From contig JAILQA010000362.1 in the NCBI GenBank assembly GCA_024699205.1, forward strand, positions 1 through 5,002: a stretch of DNA of 5,002 nucleotides, written 5' to 3'. Positions 1-5,002 of this stretch are shown here, piece by piece (position 1 is the first letter of the stretch; each line of letters begins with the position of its first letter). A program made the translations under genes and the position numbers. The notes beneath the pieces are model-generated. The model made no database searches, was not told the origin of the DNA, and saw only the letters and a list, made by a program, of their open reading frames with translations. Source of the DNA: Treponema sp. (GTDB taxonomy: Bacteria; Spirochaetota; Spirochaetia; Treponematales; Treponemataceae).

Positions 1-162
1 CTAAGGTTCTTACCCCTCTCTTTGCGGTGAGGGCGGCTGGCTTTTTAGCGGCAGTCTTTGATTTTGAAGTCTCTACGTCTGTGGCAGCGGTACTTTCGAC
101 TTCATTCTTATCCTTTATTTTTTCATAACCAAAAGCTGCAAAGAGAGGGGTAAGAACCTTAG
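1..162. repeat. perfect 25-bp inverted repeat at the window edge, 112-base spacer
   Basis: Bases 1-25 (beginning CTAAGGTTCTTACC) are the exact reverse complement of bases 138-162 (ending GTAAGAACCTTAG). Pairing breaks at 26/137. The outer end coincides with base 1, so the true length is unknown. Both arms lie inside the 3' part of the GH13 reading frame: on the gene strand the right arm encodes the run KVLTPLF and the left arm AKRGVRTL. The spacer encodes the end of the C-terminal domain and the Lys/Ala/Thr-rich tail. It is far longer than chance predicts. It may be a genuine hairpin or a fold-back artefact at a contig end. Confidence 0.9.
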
Positions 163-2866
163 CTGTATAAGCATGTAAATCAGCATACAAATCCTTATAA
201 ATCAATTCTTGCCAGGCTGTTTCAATGTCTTCACAACCGCGACCATTTAAGAAGTCGCATAGTATTCGATAATGACCATCGGCTGCATCTGTAACCTGAT
301 GAACATTCAAATAAACCTGGTACTCAAAGCCGTTGAGCATTACAAACATACCTTTTTCGCAAATCTCGCTGGACTTGCGAATAAACCAGAGTCGGCTTTT
401 GTGTTCCTGGAAAATACAGAACTTGTCATCTTCTGCTGTCAGATTAAGTCCTTCTGACAAAGTACGCGTAACTAATTTGATTTCATCACCATTACCGGTT
501 TTTACTGCATAAGGATCTGACTGCTTAATCCAACCGTGAGCCTGATCATATTTGTTATTATAAAAAACAATAGCACGTTCAGAACCAGCTCCGTTTGAGT
601 AGGCAAATACATTTTCATTAACGTGACCGTCTTCCCACAAATCATAAAGCAAAAAGTTTTCTACACCAGAAAAGAGATATCGTTTTTTCATAAGAGGGAA
701 GATATCATGCCAGTGGCGGTCTACAAGATACTGACTTGGCTTTTCATCTTTGTAGGCTTTTGTATATTCCATGCCGTATTTTTCGGTAAAACCTTCAATC
801 TGACCATGACCAAACATCGGAAGCCCAGGCATTGTAATCATCAGAGTACATACACCAAAATATTTGTCGCCATCACCAAACTGAGCAATTGCAGTTTCTT
901 CATCAGGATTGTTCATAAAGTTTACGTAACGCTTAAGAATCTGCGGGTCAAAGTTAATTGTATTTTTGATGGTCTCGCGGTATTTTTGATTTTCTTCCTT
1001 TTTAAGCATGTTCATAAATGCAGAATTATAAACACGGTGCATTCCAAGAGTGCGGACAAAGTATCCTTCCATCATCCAGAAGGCTTCGGCAAGAAGAAGG
1101 GTATCGGGACATTCGCGGGCAACACGGTCTACAACTTCCCGCCAGAACTCATTTGGAATCGCATCATTAAACTGCTGGGTACTCAAGCCCGTTTCCGAAC
1201 GTGTCGCAATATCTCCTCCGTGACCAGGCTCCGGGTACCAGAGACGGCGGATAGATTTTTTTGCCAGAACCATTGCCGCATCAAAACGGATAATCGGGAA
1301 GTTCTGGGCAACATGCAAAATCTCCTGCATAACAGCTTCGCGGGCTTCCGGATTCAAAAAATCGATTTGGGCTGTGTCATTCCATGGAAGACCTGTACCG
1401 TCGTTTCCGTGATAGATATAGCGTACGTCACCAGTCTGATTGTCTACGCGTTTGAATACAACGGCGCAATCATTTTTTGAATAATAATGATCTTCAAGGT
1501 AAATACCAGTTCGCGGGTCTTGAGAAAGATTTTCGCCATTAAAAGTGTAGTGAGGGAAAGGACAGTCTTTACGCTGGATGAATAAATCAGGACGATTCAT
1601 AACCCAGTCGCCATCCATTCCTGTGTGGTTTGGAACCATATCAGAAGCAAGTCTTATTCCCCTTTGCCAGCAGCGTTGACGAAGATTAGCCAGTGCATCC
1701 CAACCACCAATATTCTGTGCAATGTTATAATCAAAAAGACTGTAAGCACTTGCTGCTGCTTCCGGATTTCCGCAAATCTGCTTTATTCTTTTACTTGCCT
1801 TAGAGCGTTCCCAAAGACCAATGAGCCATAAGCCGGTAAAGCCTTCATCACGGAGGCGGTCCAATTCTGCATCTGGAATCTGGTCAAGACGGGTGATTGA
1901 ATATCCATACTGTTTTGTAAGCTGATCCAGCCAGACAAGGACAGTTTTTGCCATAAGAATTACTTTTGGCATCCAGTCAGAATCGGGACTATAGCGCTCG
2001 TATTCGTTCATGAGATTTTCATAAGAATAAGGAACCATATCCGGCAAATCGCCACCACCAAAGCCCTGCCACATTGCCTTGTTTTCTTCGCTGATTGTAT
2101 CCATTCCGCTGAAAATACGCTTAATCCAGTCCAGACCAGATAAAAGTGTATCCCAGTATTTTTGAATGTATTCAAGCTGGCCTCGTAAATCATCTGGTGA
2201 AAAAAGCTGAGGTTCACGCAAAAGATTGATTAAATCGTGGTCAAAAGGACCAAAAGCAGGCTGTTTCTGCGAATATTTTTGGATTGCTGCCCATGTTTTT
2301 GAATAAAGCTTGTTTTTTGCAAGTTCAGAATCATCAAAAAGAAGTAAAAATGGCTTGAAAGCAGGATTTTCATTTGCAAGATGAAGGAGAATCAATTCTT
2401 CCAGAGTCTGTTCGCGGTTAGTACGCTCTTTGTTTGTGCCTGTATCAAGCGCAGTCCTGTTCAAATATTCCTGTGGGCTACATTTTTGCTTGTAAACTTC
2501 TACCGGCGGAAACTCTTTTATAAAATCGAGGAGAAGATTGTCAATTTCTTTTGCGGTAAAAGTTGCATTAAGTTCCTGGAGCATCCCGCTCATAAAGGTA
2601 TCGAGCTTGTCCCGGCGGTAAATCATAGAAACGTAATGAAGAATTTCATCAATCAAGCCCATTGCATTAAGCTGTCCGGCGCTGACTCTTTTATTTTCAT
2701 CACCGACAAGAGTATCTATATAATTATTATAAAGCAGCTGGAAATTGCGGACATTCCTCATGTTAGCAAACACAACGTTTCCGCTGGAAGCAAAAAGCCC
2801 TTCTTCAAAAGAGCAAAGGTCTCGTACTTTTTTTGATATATGAAATTCGTTATATGAAACTTTCAT
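1..2866 (-). CDS. GH13 alpha-amylase-family glycoside hydrolase or transglycosylase, 3' end beyond the window
   Basis: The frame is open from an ATG at 2866 to base 1: 955 codons with no stop, so the C-terminus is missing. An in-frame stop at 2884-2882 and a GGGAG site six bases ahead fix the start. There is no signal peptide, so the protein is probably cytoplasmic. Residues 1-300 are mostly helical and match no domain I can name. The (beta/alpha)8 barrel follows, starting near LDQIPDAELDRL (327-338). Region I is SDMVPNH (D409, N413, H414); region II is IIRFDAAM with nucleophile D529; region III is LLLAEAFW with acid/base E594; region IV is NFMNNPDEE with stabilising D655, where Pro654 replaces the usual His. 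MPGLPMFGHGQ (679-689) closes the barrel. A beta-rich C-terminal part runs to about 870, and a Lys/Ala/Thr-rich tail begins near 915. The family acts on alpha-glucans with retention; substrate, and whether it hydrolyses or transfers, cannot be read here. From memory, close relatives occur in Chloroflexi and other phyla as unnamed alpha-amylase-family proteins. GH13 membership is secure; exact activity is not. Confidence 0.93.
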   Translation of the reverse strand, partial: MKVSYNEFHISKKVRDLCSFEEGLFASSGNVVFANMRNVRNFQLLYNNYIDTLVGDENKRVSAGQLNAMGLIDEILHYVSMIYRRDKLDTFMSGMLQELNATFTAKEIDNLLLDFIKEFPPVEVYKQKCSPQEYLNRTALDTGTNKERTNREQTLEELILLHLANENPAFKPFLLLFDDSELAKNKLYSKTWAAIQKYSQKQPAFGPFDHDLINLLREPQLFSPDDLRGQLEYIQKYWDTLLSGLDWIKRIFSGMDTISEENKAMWQGFGGGDLPDMVPYSYENLMNEYERYSPDSDWMPKVILMAKTVLVWLDQLTKQYGYSITRLDQIPDAELDRLRDEGFTGLWLIGLWERSKASKRIKQICGNPEAAASAYSLFDYNIAQNIGGWDALANLRQRCWQRGIRLASDMVPNHTGMDGDWVMNRPDLFIQRKDCPFPHYTFNGENLSQDPRTGIYLEDHYYSKNDCAVVFKRVDNQTGDVRYIYHGNDGTGLPWNDTAQIDFLNPEAREAVMQEILHVAQNFPIIRFDAAMVLAKKSIRRLWYPEPGHGGDIATRSETGLSTQQFNDAIPNEFWREVVDRVARECPDTLLLAEAFWMMEGYFVRTLGMHRVYNSAFMNMLKKEENQKYRETIKNTINFDPQILKRYVNFMNNPDEETAIAQFGDGDKYFGVCTLMITMPGLPMFGHGQIEGFTEKYGMEYTKAYKDEKPSQYLVDRHWHDIFPLMKKRYLFSGVENFLLYDLWEDGHVNENVFAYSNGAGSERAIVFYNNKYDQAHGWIKQSDPYAVKTGNGDEIKLVTRTLSEGLNLTAEDDKFCIFQEHKSRLWFIRKSSEICEKGMFVMLNGFEYQVYLNVHQVTDAADGHYRILCDFLNGRGCEDIETAWQELIYKDLYADLHAYTAKVLTPLFAAFGYEKIKDKNEVESTAATDVETSKSKTAAKKPAALTAKRGVRTL

Positions 2867-2872
2867 TATATA

Positions 2873-2877
2873 CTCCC
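2873..2877 (-). promoter_or_regulatory. ribosome binding site of the GH13 gene
   Basis: GGGAG on the minus strand, six bases before the ATG at 2866. It supports that ATG, which is also the first possible start after the in-frame stop at 2884-2882. Confidence 0.7.
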
Positions 2878-2886
2878 ACTTTTAGT

Positions 2887-3056
2887 TTATAGTTTAGGAG
2901 GGGAAAGCCTTCCCCTCGCTCCAGCCGTAAAAGCTGCTTTGAGTTTTTCTCCGAAAAACTCATGGAAGACCAGGTACAAGTTTGCCAACTTGAATACAGT
3001 GTTTACGTCTTCCTCTTCCCCTTCCAGCGGGGACACCCCGCAACGCCCCGAATCGT
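2887..3056 (-). repeat. hairpin-rich GC island in the intergenic leader, possible dispersed repeat
   Basis: Between the promoter and the ribosome site lies a block clearly richer in G and C than the AT-rich DNA beyond 3056. It contains four perfect stem-loops in a row: 3027-3041 (6-bp arms GCGGGG/CCCCGC, 3-base loop); 2977-2992 (CAAGTT/AACTTG, 4-base loop), enclosed by a 7-bp outer stem GGAAGAC (2964-2970) with GTCTTCC (3007-3013); 2941-2961 (9-bp arms GAGTTTTTC/GAAAAACTC); and 2898-2917 (8-bp arms GAGGGGAA/TTCCCCTC, loop AGCC). None is followed by a T-run on either strand, so they are not typical intrinsic terminators. It matches no riboswitch or T-box I recognise. It could be a REP/MITE-like intergenic repeat or a structured mRNA leader. 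The hairpins are certain; their role is not. Confidence 0.55.
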
Positions 3057-3062
3057 TTTTAT

Positions 3063-3098
3063 TCTTAATATTATAACACGAAAAATGGCAAAATGATT
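3063..3098 (-). promoter_or_regulatory. putative extended -10 promoter for the GH13 gene
   Basis: On the minus strand TGTTATAAT occurs at 3078-3070: a consensus -10 (TATAAT, 3075-3070) with the TG dinucleotide of an extended -10. No good -35 lies 16-18 bases upstream (around 3098-3092 reads AATCAT), which is tolerated at extended -10 promoters. Surrounding DNA is very AT-rich. Transcription would start near 3063, leaving a leader of about 196 bases before the ATG. It lies about 80 bases past the glucanotransferase stop, so the GH13 gene could be transcribed independently. Seen by eye only. Confidence 0.5.
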
Positions 3099-3155
3099 AG
3101 AAAATATATAGATTTAAATAAATTTCTTTATCAGAACTTGAAATAAATGATATTT
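3079..3155. other. AT-rich spacer after the glucanotransferase stop
   Basis: About 77 bases of very AT-rich DNA with no open frame of note and no convincing terminator hairpin with a T-run. Read-through from the glucanotransferase gene into the GH13 gene is therefore possible in addition to the internal promoter. Confidence 0.5.
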
Positions 3156-5002
3156 TTATGAAAGCTTCTTTATCTTTTGAATCAAATCTTTATTTGCTGC
3201 TACTTCTTCCACAGTACACGGCATTCTATAAGTCCAGTTAAAGGCAGTCACAGTGCCCGGGATATTTATGCGTTCGTCGGAAGCATTTTGCAGCCAGAGA
3301 GATTTATCCATATAGAGCAGGTCCTGCATTGGCGGAATAAACCATTGGCTTGCGCTTTTTGCTGAAAGACCAAGAATTTTTTGAGCAAGCTCCGGGGTAA
3401 AATTTGACAGTGCAAGAGTTTTTGCGGACTTTTCAATTTCGGCAGTATCTTTTCCCAAAATTTCACCTTCAACTTCACTGGCAATTCCAAAGGCACTGGC
3501 ATTTGCTTTTATAAAGGCGGTAACGCTTTCTTTTTCATCATTCCACCATTGTCGCAAGGTTGAAGAATCGTGTACAGAACTTGTTGCCACGCTCAAAGGT
3601 TCGTAATCTTTAAATGGCACAAAAGGCTGTCCTTCTTCACTCCAGTTTCTGCACCAGCGAACTACACGCAAGCCAAGAATGTCGTATTTTTTCATAACCT
3701 TTGGCACACATTTTATGTTTACGCCCAAATCTTCACCACAAGGAATTATTTTTGTAGATTTTATGATTGCCTCAAATATTTCTTCTGCCTGCTTTTGCCA
3801 CAACTTTTCGTTTTTTTGATTGAGCTTATCAAAAAGGGCCTGCAAAAGATTTTTTTCCTTCTGATTGAGACTCTTCCAGGAAGTAGAATTGCTATAAGTC
3901 CACAGGGGAACAAAGTTATTTTTTGAAAGCTCCAGCAAAGTTCTGTTAGACCAGTATTGAACCAGCACCTGTTTGATTTTTTCTTCTGCTTCTTTTGTGC
4001 AAAGTCCGTCAAAGTCAGTTGAAAGTATTTGATTGCTGCCTTTTATAGATTTTTTGAAAAGCCAGAGTTCTTCATTTCCAATCTGCTCACAAAGCTTATT
4101 TAAAATTAAATGTGCCGCTTCATGATTCCAGGTAATATCTTCTATAACAGAAGTTGGAATATGAGGCTGACTGAGCCAGCGGATTCTATCATCGTCAAAG
4201 CCTGCTTCATAAAGAGAATCTTTTTTTATGGATGAATATGGCTGAGTATGTCCATTCATAGCGTTGCAATCATCTTGAGGAATTGCCCAGATTCTAAAAA
4301 AGCCAAGAATGTGGTCAAGTCTGTAAGCATCGTAGTAAGCTGAAGCTGTTTTAAGTCTTTCTTTCCACCAGGAATAATTGTCATTTTTTAGATTTTTCCA
4401 GTTGTAGATTGGAAACCCCCAATTTTGTCCACTTGGATTTTCTCCATCAGGAGGGGAGCCTGCCCTTAATTCCTGCATAAAATACTGAGGATAAGCCCAG
4501 GAATCACAGGAATCTTCATTCATTAAAATTGGCATGTCCCCTTTCAGAAGAATTCCACATTCTTTTATTTCTTTTACCGCTTCCTTAAATTGATTTGCGG
4601 CAATCAGCTGGCACCAGGCATAAAAAAGATGTTCTTTTTTTAATTTTTTGTCATTCCAGCGTTCTTCAATTTCTGATAAGGATAGATTTTTATCTTTTGC
4701 TTTCCATTCTTTCCAGCTGGACTGCATGTACTTCCATTTTAAGTTTTTGTAAACACAATAGGCCTTGAGCCATTCATTTTTTTCAATGAATTTAGAAAGT
4801 TCTTTTGTTGCTTTTCCATCTTTTGCAATACTAGTTTTTTCGTACACTTGCTGAAGAAAATAAGTCTTTGAATTCAAAATTTCCTGATAATCATATCTTT
4901 GCTTTTTAGAATTTGCCTTTATAAAATTGCTGTAATCTGCTGCAATTTTTTTGTCGTCAGCTAAAAGCTTTTCAAATTCTGGAATTTGCTTGAGGCTGAT
5001 AT
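3156..5002 (-). CDS. malQ: 4-alpha-glucanotransferase (GH77, MalQ/DPE2-like), 5' end beyond the window
   Basis: The frame enters at base 5002 already open and stops with TAA at 3158-3156, giving 614 visible residues; the start is outside. A TTG at 4877 lies inside the open frame and is not a credible start. The enzyme moves alpha-1,4-glucan segments between maltodextrin, maltose or glycogen chains in the cytoplasm. Numbering from the window edge: KGDMPILMNEDSCD (about 153-166) and GQNWGFPIYNW (191-201) are GH77 substrate-site motifs; the nucleophile is D229 in YRLDHILGFFRIWAIP; acid/base is E423 in PCGEDLG; the third carboxylate is D478 in SSVHDSSTLR. INIPGT (579-584) and WTYRM near 589-593 close the domain. 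D229 to E423 is 194 residues, against about 48 in E. coli MalQ, so an insertion lies between them as in plant DPE2. DPE2 carries N-terminal CBM20 starch-binding domains; any here would be off the window. The GH13 gene downstream on the same strand suggests a shared role in glycogen or maltodextrin turnover. Family call very secure; the DPE2-type subclass is inference. Confidence 0.96.
   Translation of the reverse strand, partial: ISLKQIPEFEKLLADDKKIAADYSNFIKANSKKQRYDYQEILNSKTYFLQQVYEKTSIAKDGKATKELSKFIEKNEWLKAYCVYKNLKWKYMQSSWKEWKAKDKNLSLSEIEERWNDKKLKKEHLFYAWCQLIAANQFKEAVKEIKECGILLKGDMPILMNEDSCDSWAYPQYFMQELRAGSPPDGENPSGQNWGFPIYNWKNLKNDNYSWWKERLKTASAYYDAYRLDHILGFFRIWAIPQDDCNAMNGHTQPYSSIKKDSLYEAGFDDDRIRWLSQPHIPTSVIEDITWNHEAAHLILNKLCEQIGNEELWLFKKSIKGSNQILSTDFDGLCTKEAEEKIKQVLVQYWSNRTLLELSKNNFVPLWTYSNSTSWKSLNQKEKNLLQALFDKLNQKNEKLWQKQAEEIFEAIIKSTKIIPCGEDLGVNIKCVPKVMKKYDILGLRVVRWCRNWSEEGQPFVPFKDYEPLSVATSSVHDSSTLRQWWNDEKESVTAFIKANASAFGIASEVEGEILGKDTAEIEKSAKTLALSNFTPELAQKILGLSAKSASQWFIPPMQDLLYMDKSLWLQNASDERINIPGTVTAFNWTYRMPCTVEEVAANKDLIQKIKKLS

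Noticed and set aside
272..457. Short plus-strand open frame, and a similar one at 1625-1831
   Set aside because: Both are antisense to the continuous GH13 frame and have no protein-family features.
623..1480. 285-codon open frame on the plus strand
   Set aside because: It lies entirely opposite the GH13 gene, covering its conserved regions II to IV. Its translation is Phe/His/Cys-rich with no recognisable domain. It is an antisense shadow.
2008..2217. 69-codon minus-strand open frame
   Set aside because: It is an out-of-frame reading inside the GH13 gene, whose own frame is intact across this stretch.
2381..2836. 151-codon open frame on the plus strand
   Set aside because: It is opposite the N-terminal part of the GH13 gene, with no recognisable domain and no convincing ribosome site.
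2850..2963. 37-residue minus-strand ORF starting with ATG at 2963 and overlapping the GH13 start (leader peptide candidate)
   Set aside because: No ribosome site precedes it, the peptide shows no run of regulatory codons, and it is built mostly from hairpin sequence.
3027..3060. Hairpin GCGGGG/CCCCGC followed by a T-rich stretch on plus, considered as an intrinsic terminator
   Set aside because: The T-run begins about a dozen bases after the stem, and no plus-strand gene needs a terminator here. On the minus strand no T-run follows.
3177..3365. Short open frames within the glucanotransferase gene: 3177-3365 and 3570-3926 on plus, 3266-3502 and 3761-4012 on minus
   Set aside because: All overlap the conserved GH77 frame in other frames and show no domain of their own.
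4875..4877. TTG at 4877 as the start of the glucanotransferase
   Set aside because: The frame continues open upstream to base 5002, and a start here would remove the N-terminal part of the GH77 barrel.

Overview
The window holds two large genes, both on the minus strand and both cut by a window edge. They are separated by a 289-base gap with a probable promoter and an unusual hairpin-rich block. Coding density, bacterial promoter and ribosome-site signals and moderate-to-low GC point to a bacterium. Protein style (a GH13 enzyme with a long N-terminal extension, a DPE2-like GH77 enzyme) and the look of the intergenic block suggest a host-associated Treponema-like spirochaete. That assignment is from memory and is tentative.

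Layout from right to left, in the direction of transcription: (1) 5002-3156, a GH77 4-alpha-glucanotransferase (MalQ/DPE2 type) whose start lies beyond the right edge; 614 residues and the stop codon are visible. (2) 3155-2867, a gap that starts AT-rich, with an extended -10 promoter near 3070-3078, and then becomes a GC-richer block of several perfect hairpins, ending at a good ribosome binding site. (3) 2866-1, a very long GH13 alpha-amylase-family gene, open without interruption for 955 codons and running off the left edge. The plus-strand open frames opposite this gene are shadows.

The two enzymes fit one job: cytoplasmic remodelling of alpha-1,4-glucans (glycogen, maltodextrins, maltose). 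The GH13 protein has no signal peptide, and its partner is a normally intracellular transglycosylase.

Points worth a second look: a perfect 25-bp inverted repeat whose outer end is base 1 of the window, either a real hairpin in the gene's tail or a fold-back assembly artefact; the hairpin island between the genes, which resembles a dispersed repeat; a large insertion between the first two catalytic residues of the GH77 enzyme, as in plant DPE2; and an Asn-Pro-Asp version of GH13 conserved region IV with a long helical domain in front of the barrel. I found no mobile element, CRISPR array, RNA gene or clearly new defence-type system.
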